From IMG/VR virus record IMGVR_UViG_3300030329_001503, positions 1 to 28,624 of that record: a stretch of DNA of 28,624 bases. The stretch is one strand, 5' to 3'. A program made the position numbers and the translations under genes. Under the pieces are notes generated by a model. That model ran no database searches and was not told the origin of the DNA. It saw only the letters and a list, made by a program, of their open reading frames with translations. Source of the stretch: a virus. The number at the start of each line of letters is the position of its first letter. The stretch's first letter is position 1. Of this stretch, positions 22,292-27,864 are shown piece by piece.

Positions 22292-24276
22292 TGGCAAATG
22301 AATTTAAACACGCATCAGTTGGAACAGAATTAACTCAGGCAGAGTACGAAAGTACTACGTCACACGTTTTAGATTCTCAAGCAGCTGGAGATATTATATA
22401 TGCTAGTTCTACTACTCAGTTATCAAGACTAGGTATAGGTACAGCTGGCAAAATATTACAGGTAAACTCAGGTGCATCTGCTCCAGAGTGGACTGCAACT
22501 GTAACAGGTGTTACATCTGTTTTGAATACCAGTTTGGTAATTGGTAGAGATTCTGATAATGATATAGATTTTGCAACTGACAATACAATTTTATTTAGAG
22601 CATCTGGTGCTGACCAAATCAAACTAATAGATGGTGCATTAGCTCCAGTTACTGACAATGATGTTGATTTAGGAACAAGTTCACTAGAATTTAAGGATGC
22701 TTTCTTTGATGGTACAGTAACTTCAGATGCTTTTGCTGGTCCTCTTACAGGTGATGTAACAGGTAATGCTGATACAGCAACTACATTAGCAACTGCAAGG
22801 GCAATTAATGGAGTAAACTTTGATGGTAGTGCAGCTATTACAATTACGGCAGCTGGTTCTACTCTTAGTGATACAGTTCCTGTAAGTAAAGGTGGAACTA
22901 ATGCTACTTCACTTGCAGATAAAGCTGTACTTATTACACAAGATTCAGGTACTGATACTGTTTCGGCAGCAGCAATGTCATCAAATGGTCAATTACTTAT
23001 TGGTGGAACAAGTGGTCCAGCAGTAGGTACATTGACAGCAGGTAGTAACGTTACAATTACTAATGCTGATGGTGAAATAACTATAGCAGCTGCTTCTTCA
23101 AGTGGTGATATAACTGGTGTTACTTTGACTGGTGATGATAGCAATACTGCATCTGATACAGCAGGTAGTGCAGATTTTACTATAGCAGGTGGGTCAGGAT
23201 TGACTACATCTGTTTCTGGAACTACAGTTACAGTAGCAGGAGACAATGCAAGTACATCTGCTAAAGGTGTTGCACAATTTAGTTCTGATAACTTTGCTGC
23301 ATCTAGTGGTACTATAACAATCAAAGATGGTGGTATAGTAACAGCAGAATTAGCAGCAGATGCAGTTACAAGTGCAAAAATAGCTGATGACGCTATAGGT
23401 AGCGAACATATAGCAGATGACGCAGTAGTTACTGCTGCAATAGCTGATGATGCAATAACCTCTGCTCTAATAGCAGATGATGCCGTTGTTAGTGCATCAG
23501 TAGCAGATAGTGCAATTACTACTGCTTTGATAGCAGCTGATGCTGTAACAGGTGCTAAGATAGCAGATAATGCAATTGATAGTGACCATTATACTGATGG
23601 TTCTATTGATACAGCACATATTGCTGACAACAATGTAACAGCAGCAAAGATATTTGATTTGGCTAGAGGTAGTATTCTTTATGGAAATGCTAGTGCAGCA
23701 ACAGCAGAACTTACAGCAGGAAGTGCTAATACAGTATTGACATCTGATGGTAATGATATTTCCTGGGCAGCAGCTAGTGGTGGTGGATTTGAAGAGGTTG
23801 ATATGTGGAGACTTCATACATCTTTAACAGGTGATGCAGACCCTATTAGTTCAAACTTAGAAAGAGTTGATACTGGTGGGTTTGCTGCAATCAAAACTGG
23901 TAATAGTGCATCTGGAATGTCAGAAAGTAGTGGAGTGTTTACATTCCCTCAAACAGGTATTTATAAAATAACATTTCATGCTACTTTGTCTGGAGCTGGT
24001 GGAAGTGGAAGTGCTGACACAAATGTTACTTACAGTATCAAAACAACAAATAACAATGGAACTAGCTATACTACTAATACTTCTCACCTTTTGCTTTCTT
24101 TATATAACGCATCAGCTCAAACAAGTGGAACAACTCATATGATATTTGATGTAACAGATACTTCACAGGACAAAGTTGCATTCAAAGTTGGAGGACAAGC
24201 TGCAAGTAATAAGACTGAGGGTTGGAGTGATATTAGTTACACTTACTTTCTTTTTGAAAGATTAGGGGATACATAA
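22291..24276 (+). CDS. Tail fibre with decapeptide repeats and C1q-like end (661 aa)
   Basis: This protein would reach out and bind the host cell. The N-terminal two thirds is a low-complexity, Ala/Thr/Ser/Asp-rich shaft with phrases usual in marine phage fibres (GDVTGNADTATTLATARAI, VSKGGTNATS, GSNVTITNADGEITI). Residues 354-453 are ten exact-length decapeptide repeats of the form IADDAIxSxx. The last 160 residues (from about 500, with GVFTFPQTGIYKITFHATLS and ending YTYFLFERLGDT) form a compact beta domain that looks like a C1q/TNF trimer head. There is no S74-type self-cleaving chaperone. It begins on the last base of the nozzle stop and is followed by a small fibre-associated gene. Confidence 0.8.
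   Translation: MANEFKHASVGTELTQAEYESTTSHVLDSQAAGDIIYASSTTQLSRLGIGTAGKILQVNSGASAPEWTATVTGVTSVLNTSLVIGRDSDNDIDFATDNTILFRASGADQIKLIDGALAPVTDNDVDLGTSSLEFKDAFFDGTVTSDAFAGPLTGDVTGNADTATTLATARAINGVNFDGSAAITITAAGSTLSDTVPVSKGGTNATSLADKAVLITQDSGTDTVSAAAMSSNGQLLIGGTSGPAVGTLTAGSNVTITNADGEITIAAASSSGDITGVTLTGDDSNTASDTAGSADFTIAGGSGLTTSVSGTTVTVAGDNASTSAKGVAQFSSDNFAASSGTITIKDGGIVTAELAADAVTSAKIADDAIGSEHIADDAVVTAAIADDAITSALIADDAVVSASVADSAITTALIAADAVTGAKIADNAIDSDHYTDGSIDTAHIADNNVTAAKIFDLARGSILYGNASAATAELTAGSANTVLTSDGNDISWAAASGGGFEEVDMWRLHTSLTGDADPISSNLERVDTGGFAAIKTGNSASGMSESSGVFTFPQTGIYKITFHATLSGAGGSGSADTNVTYSIKTTNNNGTSYTTNTSHLLLSLYNASAQTSGTTHMIFDVTDTSQDKVAFKVGGQAASNKTEGWSDISYTYFLFERLGDT
23350..23649 (+). repeat. 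Ten decapeptide repeats in the fibre shaft
   Basis: Ten consecutive 30-base units encode decapeptides: LAADAVTSAK, IADDAIGSEH, IADDAVVTAA, IADDAITSAL, IADDAVVSAS, VADSAITTAL, IAADAVTGAK, IADNAIDSDH, YTDGSIDTAH and IADNNVTAAK. No insertions or deletions break the register. The regular Ile/Val spacing suits a trimeric beta-spiral or solenoid-like shaft. Being in frame and variable, it is not a CRISPR array. Confidence 0.95.
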
Positions 24277-24280
24277 TACA

Positions 24281-24316
24281 ATGAATATAACATTTAGTAG
24301 ATTAGGAGAAATATAA
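24281..24316 (+). pseudogene. 11-codon remnant resembling the fibre C-terminus
   Basis: A tiny open frame, MNITFSRLGEI, lies in the gap after the fibre gene. It resembles the last residues of the fibre (TYFLFERLGDT) in having F.RLG followed by an acidic residue and a stop. The surrounding bases are also similar (GATTAGG followed by ATA and a stop). It looks like a leftover of a duplicated or exchanged fibre end and is unlikely to be a working gene, though it could act as a short leader peptide for the next gene, whose ATG begins one base after its stop. Confidence 0.4.
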
Positions 24317-24317
24317 A

Positions 24318-24656
24318 ATGGCAGGTGGTTCATTAAGACCAAATCATATTGAAGATGTTCTTGTAACATTAAATACAGGACAATGGTTTGGTTGGTCAGA
24401 TAGTTCAAATAAAGTTTATGCAAACCTAACTGTTGCTAGTGGTTACAGTAAACCAACAGAGTCAACTTTGACTACAAAGTTAGCCGAACTACAGGCAGCT
24501 TATGATGCAGATAACGCTACATATAGACTCAACAGGAAAGCAGAATACCCTAGTATTGGTGACCAATTAGATATGCAATATCATGACGCAGTCAATGGTA
24601 CAACTACATGGAAGGATGCTATTGCAGCAGTCAAGAGTAAATACGCAAAATCATAA
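24318..24656 (+). CDS. Fibre-associated protein with YPSIGDQLDM motif (112 aa)
   Basis: This 112-residue protein has the closing pattern RKAEYPSIGDQLDMQYHD followed by GTTTWKDAIAAVKSKYAK. It is typical of a family widely found next to tail-fibre genes of marine phages and sometimes fused to fibre assembly proteins. The N-terminal half (DVLVTLNTGQWFGWSDSSNK) is beta-type, and a helix (ESTLTTKLAELQAAYDADNA) joins it to the motif. Likely role is a fibre chaperone or a small fibre-base component; the exact job is not known. It sits directly after the fibre gene, with GGAG 10 bases before its ATG, and is the last recognisable tail gene. Confidence 0.8.
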   Translation: MAGGSLRPNHIEDVLVTLNTGQWFGWSDSSNKVYANLTVASGYSKPTESTLTTKLAELQAAYDADNATYRLNRKAEYPSIGDQLDMQYHDAVNGTTTWKDAIAAVKSKYAKS

Positions 24657-24688
24657 TATATAAGTTATTATAAAAAAAGGAGATAATC

Positions 24689-24868
24689 ATGGAACAAGAA
24701 AATTTAGGAACAATAATTATGGATGATGTGCTTTTGTTGTGCAAACTTAATAAAGGTTTTGAAGCACAATTAATTCTAATAGCACAAACAAGAATGAATA
24801 TAGAAAAGAAAGGAACTACAAATGGCATACGGAATGAAGACCAAGAAAAAGTCAATGAAAAAAAATAG
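24689..24868 (+). CDS. Small uncharacterised protein (59 aa)
   Basis: A 59-codon gene with an excellent Shine-Dalgarno (AAAGGAGATAATC then ATG). The N-terminal half has a helix of mixed character (IIMDDVLLLCKLNKGFEAQ, then LILIAQTRMN). The rest is charged (EKKGTTNGIRNEDQEKVNEK). No family is recognised. Its last 47 bases overlap the start of the next small gene in another frame, and the Shine-Dalgarno of that gene lies inside it. It opens the run of tiny genes that fills 24689-25883. Confidence 0.6.
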   Translation: MEQENLGTIIMDDVLLLCKLNKGFEAQLILIAQTRMNIEKKGTTNGIRNEDQEKVNEKK

Positions 24869-24926
24869 TGGTATGCGAAAAGCAGGCATGACTGCAAAAC
24901 GTAAATCTAAAAAAAAGAGATACTAA
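24822..24926 (+). CDS. Tiny polybasic protein (34 aa)
   Basis: A 34-codon gene starts at ATG 24822 with AAAGGAAC upstream. The product begins MAYGMKTKKKSMKK and is made mainly of Lys, Arg, Met, Ser and Gly, ending KRKSKKKRY. Overlap with the previous gene by 47 bases in a different frame is unusual; the good ribosome site and the same make-up as its downstream neighbours argue that it is real. Such peptides can bind DNA, RNA or acidic coat surfaces. Nothing more can be said from the sequence. Confidence 0.6.
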   Translation: MAYGMKTKKKSMKKNSGMRKAGMTAKRKSKKKRY

Positions 24927-24927
24927 T

Positions 24928-25101
24928 ATGAAAATAAAAAATGTAAACATAGATTCCTTGACTAAAAGACAACAAGCTTCTATGAAAAGACACGGCAAGC
25001 ACCATACTTCTAAGCACCTTAGAGAGATGGTGAAGTCTATGAACAGAGGTAGAACTTTTACGCAGTCACATAAATCTGCAATGAGAAAAGTGGGAAAGTG
25101 A
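24928..25101 (+). CDS. Conserved small basic His-rich protein (57 aa)
   Basis: The 57-residue product has the pattern SLTKRQQASMKRHGKHHTSK followed by HLREMVKSM, then GRTFTQSHKSAMRKVGK. I recognise this form (LTKrQ..kmkkHskHHskKH...M.kgmkqG.tFtqAHk.AmkkvGk) from many marine phages, including those of SAR11 and picocyanobacteria; function is unknown. It is basic, helical and His-rich, with a possible metal or nucleic-acid binding surface. The ATG at 24928 lies one base after the previous stop. Its own stop overlaps the GTG of a 25-residue membrane peptide by two bases. Confidence 0.75.
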   Translation: MKIKNVNIDSLTKRQQASMKRHGKHHTSKHLREMVKSMNRGRTFTQSHKSAMRKVGK

Positions 25102-25175
25102 TAGGTGATAGAGTGTTTAGTTTTATATTGTTTATAGCAATGCTAATCACTTTATTATTTATAGGAGAAATGTAA
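25098..25175 (+). CDS. 25-residue membrane peptide with GTG start
   Basis: A short frame opens with GTG at 25098, overlapping the TGA of the previous gene (GTGA), and closes with TAA that shares a base with the ATG of the next gene (TAATG). It exactly fills the gap between them. The product is one membrane-spanning helix (residues 6-22, VFSFILFIAMLITLLFI) with a short polar N-terminus (IGDR) and a C-terminal GEM. The last codons (GGA GAA ATG) also act as Shine-Dalgarno for the next gene, so the frame may be only a spacer. The coupled edges and clean hydrophobic make-up make a real peptide plausible. Confidence 0.45.
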   Translation: MIGDRVFSFILFIAMLITLLFIGEM

Positions 25176-25366
25176 TGGCTACTAAAAAGAAAAGAAAATC
25201 AACAGTCAATCAAGCAGGTAACTATACTAAACCTACTATGAGAAAACGATTGTTTCAGAGAATAAAAGCAGGTAGTAAAGGTGGTGCTAGAGGGCAATGG
25301 TCTGCTCGTAAAGCACAAATGTTGGCTAAACAATACAAGGCTAAAGGTGGGGGTTACAGAAACTAA
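25175..25366 (+). CDS. Conserved small basic protein, QWSARKAQ type (63 aa)
   Basis: The 63-residue product (MATKKKRKSTVNQAGNYTKP, then MRKRLFQRIKAGSKGG, QWSARKAQMLAKQYKAKGGG) is strongly basic and resembles a small protein family I know from marine phage genomes, with the same NxAGNYTKP..RKRLF and GQWSARKAQ blocks. Function is unknown. The Lys/Arg content and Gly-rich turns suggest binding to nucleic acid or to the acidic capsid interior. It shares its first base with the stop of the membrane peptide, and its last base with the ATG of the next gene. Confidence 0.8.
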   Translation: MATKKKRKSTVNQAGNYTKPTMRKRLFQRIKAGSKGGARGQWSARKAQMLAKQYKAKGGGYRN

Positions 25367-25608
25367 TGGCTAAAACCAAACGTCAACAATCATTATCTAA
25401 ATGGACTAAACAGAGATGGGATTATGTTTCTGCTAGTGATAAGAAAAAACCTAAAAGTAAACGTGGTAGGTATTTACCTGCTAGTGTTCGTGCTAGTCTA
25501 AGTCCAGGAGAAAAAGCTGCAACTAATAGAAAGAAAAGAAAAGCAGGTGGAGTAGGTAGTAGAGCAAAATATTCAAAGAAAATAGCAAGAGGTGTTAGGA
25601 GAGCATAA
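25366..25608 (+). CDS. Conserved small basic protein, SLSKWTKQ type (80 aa)
   Basis: The 80-residue product (RQQSLSKWTKQRWDYVSASD, then KGRYLP-like KSKRGRYLPASVRASLSPGE, KAATNRKKRKAGGVGSRAKY, ending KKIARGVRRA) fits a small protein family found in marine phages and some large algal viruses: SL..W.KQ.W, a Lys/Arg core and an LP..VR..L motif. Its role is unknown; a DNA-condensing or capsid-associated role is often guessed from charge. It is joined to both neighbours by TAATG overlaps, so the three proteins are probably made in fixed ratio. Confidence 0.8.
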   Translation: MAKTKRQQSLSKWTKQRWDYVSASDKKKPKSKRGRYLPASVRASLSPGEKAATNRKKRKAGGVGSRAKYSKKIARGVRRA

Positions 25609-25883
25609 TGGTTGCAAAGAAATATCAAAATCCTAAAGGTGGTTTGAATGCAGCAGGTAGGGCATACTTCAAAAGAAAAGAAGGTGCTAATCTAAAGCGA
25701 CCACTCAAGTCTGGTACATCACCTAGACGTGTAAGCTTTGCTGCTAGGGTTGGTGGTATGCCAGGGGCATTGAAAGATAAGAAAGGTAGACCTACTAGAT
25801 TAAAACTTGCATTAAAAGCTTGGGGGTTTGGCAGTAAAAGAGCTGCTAGAAACTTTGCTAGAAGACACAAAAAAAAGAAATAA
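25608..25883 (+). CDS. Conserved basic protein, NPKGGLNAAGR type (DUF6321-like, 91 aa)
   Basis: The 91-residue product contains NPKGGLNAAGRAYFKRKEGA, then a Lys/Arg/Pro linker, SFAARVGGMPGALKDKKGRP and TRLKLALKAWGFGS, ending in a Lys/Arg tail. This order (NPKGGLnaaGR.y....G..LK.P......RR.SFcaRm.gm.G..kdkkGkPTrl.lAL..W) matches the DUF6321 type known from ocean phages and giant viruses of algae, recalled from memory. Function is not established. One-base overlap with the previous stop. It is the last of the basic run; the first of the membrane proteins follows after 3 bases. Confidence 0.85.
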   Translation: MVAKKYQNPKGGLNAAGRAYFKRKEGANLKRPLKSGTSPRRVSFAARVGGMPGALKDKKGRPTRLKLALKAWGFGSKRAARNFARRHKKKK

Positions 25884-25886
25884 TAT

Positions 25887-26171
25887 ATGGTAGATAAATC
25901 TGAAAAAAATATTAAAGAGAAAGATGGGAATGTAAATCTAACTGGAACGCAGTTGATTACTTTTCTTATATTCTTTCCAATCGTAGTAGTGTGGTTGTTC
26001 CTCGCTGCTAGAATAGTTTGGAGTGCATCAAGTAATCCTGAGACCCTAGATTCGATAGAAGGATTATTGACTGCTTTGGCAGTTTTGTCTCTGCCAGTTG
26101 CAGGTGGACTTTCAGAAATACTCAGGGCGTATGCTGCTGAGGTAACAGACAAGAAAAAAGGAGATGACTGA
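25887..26171 (+). CDS. Two-span membrane protein, holin-like (94 aa)
   Basis: The 94-residue product has a charged N-terminus (DKSEKNIKEKDGNVNLTG), a hydrophobic helix at about residues 20-46 (LITFLIFFPIVVVWLFLAAR), a short loop, a second, milder hydrophobic stretch (IEGLLTALAVLSLPVAGGLS) and a charged tail (TDKKKGDD). Size, two spans and charged ends fit a holin, the pore protein that times lysis. No endolysin is found beside it, and no sequence match to a named holin is recognised, so the call is from shape only. Its stop shares one base with the next ATG (TGATG). Confidence 0.65.
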   Translation: MVDKSEKNIKEKDGNVNLTGTQLITFLIFFPIVVVWLFLAARIVWSASSNPETLDSIEGLLTALAVLSLPVAGGLSEILRAYAAEVTDKKKGDD

Positions 26172-27049
26172 TGAAGATAACATTCAAGTCAAAAACATTT
26201 CGGTTTCCTAAAATCTACATACCGAAGATTAAGGCAAAACTCAGTCTTCCAGTATTGCAGATGGCTATACCACGAATTAAAACAAAGTTAGGTTTAGGAG
26301 ATAACTTTAAAAAAATAATGGGCATATCATTGTCTATGGCAGGATTGATTATTATTGGCTCTGTTTACTTTGCTATTGCAGGAGTAAATCAAGCACCTGT
26401 ATTTCCACAGTCTGCAACATATGATATGGATGCAAGAACAGTTAATGTACCAGTAGGTAATGAAGGTTCGGAACTAACACAAACCTTAGCTTTGAATATT
26501 GGTGGTGCTAGGATAGAGTCAATTATTATTGATGACATCAACGTAGGTAGTACAACTATTACAGACTCACTAAAGATATTCGCAACAGGTTCTCATTGGA
26601 TAATGGTAGATGAATTACTAATAGATAATCTTACTGCACCTGACTTCGTGCTAGGTAATAGTGAGATTTATGAGCTAGTTGTCAAAGATAACAAAGCAGA
26701 TGGTAACTCATTCTCCCCTACCCTAACCAATGGGATAGCAGATATTACATTAGCATCTACTCGTGGTGCAATTGACCTGCCAGCAGTTACAGGTTCGGAT
26801 TATGACCGAATAGTCATCAACACGAGTGGTGCTGATGCACAGATAGGCAAGTTACACATCAAGAACTTGAAGGCGTATGATGAAGGCATTGTCTTGAATA
26901 ACCTCAAAGTAGGTAAACTGACGATACAAAATTCAAGCATCGGAGATGGTGACGGTATAGATAGTGCAGATTTTATTATCCAATCAGATACTAAGATTGC
27001 ACAGTCAACATTGACTAACAATGCTGAAGTTCCAATTAGCGTAAAGTAG
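26171..27049 (+). CDS. Membrane-anchored protein with beta-solenoid-like outer domain (292 aa)
   Basis: Order of parts: a basic N-terminal tail with a repeated element (IPKIKAKLSLP and IPRIKTKLGLG, residues 1-47), one membrane span (about 48-70, MGISLSMAGLIIIGSVYFAI), then some 220 residues that alternate short Ile/Val/Leu strands with Asn, Asp and Gly turns (RIESIIIDDINVGSTTITD, IYELVVKDNKADG, IGKLHIKNLKAYDEG, VGKLTIQNSSIGDGDGID). The latter reads as a right-handed beta-helix. The positive tail predicts that the solenoid faces the periplasm or outside. It lies between two holin-like membrane proteins. No catalytic motif is seen. It could be a cell-wall-active or spanin-like lysis protein, or an exclusion factor. 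Family unknown. Confidence 0.7.
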   Translation: MKITFKSKTFRFPKIYIPKIKAKLSLPVLQMAIPRIKTKLGLGDNFKKIMGISLSMAGLIIIGSVYFAIAGVNQAPVFPQSATYDMDARTVNVPVGNEGSELTQTLALNIGGARIESIIIDDINVGSTTITDSLKIFATGSHWIMVDELLIDNLTAPDFVLGNSEIYELVVKDNKADGNSFSPTLTNGIADITLASTRGAIDLPAVTGSDYDRIVINTSGADAQIGKLHIKNLKAYDEGIVLNNLKVGKLTIQNSSIGDGDGIDSADFIIQSDTKIAQSTLTNNAEVPISVK

Positions 27050-27056
27050 TTCTATT

Positions 27057-27209
27057 ATGATGGGTAAACTAAGACCACAGATATTTCTAGCAATAATTGT
27101 CCTAGCTGTTTTATCTGTGGTTGGTCTGTACAAAGGGCATAACGAGATTGCTAGTGGTGCTATTGGTGGCATCATTGCTCTAGGTATGAAAGTCCTAGAG
27201 TCAGAATAA
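27057..27209 (+). CDS. Small two-span membrane protein, holin-like (50 aa)
   Basis: A 50-codon gene starts at the ATG ATG pair at 27057, seven bases after the preceding stop. The product (MMGKLRPQIFLAIIVLAVLS, then a turn with LYKGHNE, and IASGAIGGIIALGMKVLESE) has two hydrophobic helices with a short charged turn. The KLRPQI...IASGAIGGIIALGMK arrangement is familiar from small holin-like proteins of uncultured marine phages. It is the last gene of the rightward late block, and a terminator lies 31 bases on. Confidence 0.7.
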   Translation: MMGKLRPQIFLAIIVLAVLSVVGLYKGHNEIASGAIGGIIALGMKVLESE

Positions 27210-27240
27210 ACAATCCCTTAAGTTTTGATTTATTATTTTT

Positions 27241-27271
27241 TCAAAACAATGATTTTTGTTTTGACTTTTTT
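27241..27271 (+). terminator. Rho-independent terminator of the late block
   Basis: A perfect 9-bp stem (TCAAAACAA with TTGTTTTGA) has a 6-base loop and is followed by C and six T. The stem is weak in GC, in keeping with the AT-rich genome. Its left arm can also pair with GTTTTGA at 27222-27228, which would make a competing hairpin. Confidence 0.65.
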
Positions 27272-27314
27272 CATAGACAAGATGATGGATTTGCGTTTAA
27301 AAATATTCAACAAA

Positions 27315-27341
27315 TTGAATATAAAATAATTGTGATAGAAT
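27315..27341 (+). promoter_or_regulatory. Promoter of the 68-residue gene (extended -10)
   Basis: TGA-TAGAAT at 27333-27341 is an extended -10 element (TGn plus five of six of TATAAT). A TTGAAT box at 27315-27320 lies 15 bases upstream, which is short but acceptable with an extended -10. It falls after the late terminator and 22 bases before the ATG of the 68-residue gene. Confidence 0.55.
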
Positions 27342-27362
27342 GTTATCAGGAAGGAGAGTAAT

Positions 27363-27569
27363 ATGTTCAATAATATAGCAAGTCTTTTCTTGAGTAAAGA
27401 AAAGAAAGTATTACTTGATTTAGCAATGCACATAGTTCAGTCTTTGGATACCAAAGAAGAAAGACTAGCAGCAGCAAATACAGTAATGGAAGCACTAAAA
27501 GATGGCAAGATTACAACTATAGAGTGGACCAAGATAGGCAAATCTCTAGGTGTATTTGGTAAAAAATAA
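27363..27569 (+). CDS. Small helical protein with own promoter (68 aa)
   Basis: The 68-residue product is predicted to be all helix (FNNIASLFLSKEKKVLLDLA, MHIVQSLDTKEERLAAANTV, MEALKDGKITTIEWTKIGKS, ending in LGVFGKK). The N-terminal 10 residues are hydrophobic but too short for a membrane span. The alternating charge suggests a helical bundle or a dimer. The DGKITTIEW stretch is like the helix-turn pattern of small EF-hand or TerB-like folds, but no metal-binding loop is complete. It has one of the strongest ribosome sites in the window (GGAAGGAGAG) and its own promoter, so it is probably expressed apart from the late block. Function unknown. Confidence 0.75.
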   Translation: MFNNIASLFLSKEKKVLLDLAMHIVQSLDTKEERLAAANTVMEALKDGKITTIEWTKIGKSLGVFGKK

Positions 27570-27602
27570 TTTTACTGTTAAATTTTCTTTGCAGTCTTAA
27601 GG

Positions 27603-27611
27603 TGTTATAAT
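27603..27611 (+). promoter_or_regulatory. Perfect extended -10 box upstream of possible small RNA
   Basis: TGT-TATAAT is a perfect extended -10 sequence (TGnTATAAT). No good -35 box is seen 17 bases upstream (TTTTCT). The element also contains GTGTTATAA, the same 9 bases as the half-sites arrayed at 2857-2888, so it could instead be a binding site for the factor that uses that array. Confidence 0.45.
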
Positions 27612-27617
27612 AAATTT

Positions 27618-27727
27618 AAGGCACTAAACCATAACGTAATTAATAAGTATTCAACATTCTTTTTTAATTCATAAACTTTTTTTTCATAAGATAAGTACGT
27701 TCTAATCCTTGGTTTAGTGTCTTTTTT
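27618..27727 (+). ncRNA. Candidate structured small RNA (about 110 nt)
   Basis: There is no gene here. Starting seven bases after the extended -10 box, GGCACTAAACCA (27620-27631) pairs with TGGTTTAGTGTC (27710-27721), 12 pairs with one G.U. The right arm is followed at once by six T. A second stem, AACGTA (27633-27638) with TACGTT (27696-27701), continues inward. Thus promoter, closed stem and T-run fit one transcript with paired ends. The inside is U-rich, which could bind Hfq-like proteins. It may also be the long-range terminator of upstream transcription, with no separate RNA product. Confidence 0.4.
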
Positions 27728-27730
27728 ATT

Positions 27731-27773
27731 TAAAAAAAATCTCCCCTCTAGCGAGTAAGAACTAGAGAGGAGA
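27731..27773 (-). terminator. Strong leftward rho-independent terminator
   Basis: TCTCCCCTCTAG (27740-27751) pairs with CTAGAGAGGAGA (27762-27773) over 12 positions with one mismatch and a 10-base loop. On the minus strand the hairpin is followed by a run of eight T (27739-27732). It ends the leftward unit with the resolvase and the 89-residue protein, and stands tail to tail with the rightward T-run at 27722-27727. Confidence 0.85.
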
Positions 27774-27864
27774 CGAGTAAGAGATGAATAAGCCATGAAT
27801 AAGTTATGAATAACTGAAGGAGAACTCATTTGCATCTCAATATAATGCTACATTATTAGTGTTA

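Noticed and set aside
23350-23649. CRISPR-like regular repeat
   Set aside because: Units are contiguous, have no spacers, vary by codon and lie in frame in the fibre gene.
23497-23817. Leftward 106-residue Cys-rich frame
   Set aside because: It is the complement of the fibre decapeptide repeats (GCA/ACT codons read backwards), which explains the Cys and Ser clusters.
25625-26152. Leftward 175-residue frame
   Set aside because: Complement of the NPKGGLNAAGR protein and the holin-like gene; spans their junction and has no promoter or ribosome site.
27605-27835. Leftward 76-residue frame
   Set aside because: It runs through the leftward terminator hairpin and the small-RNA-like stem; no ribosome site and composition follows local runs of A and T.
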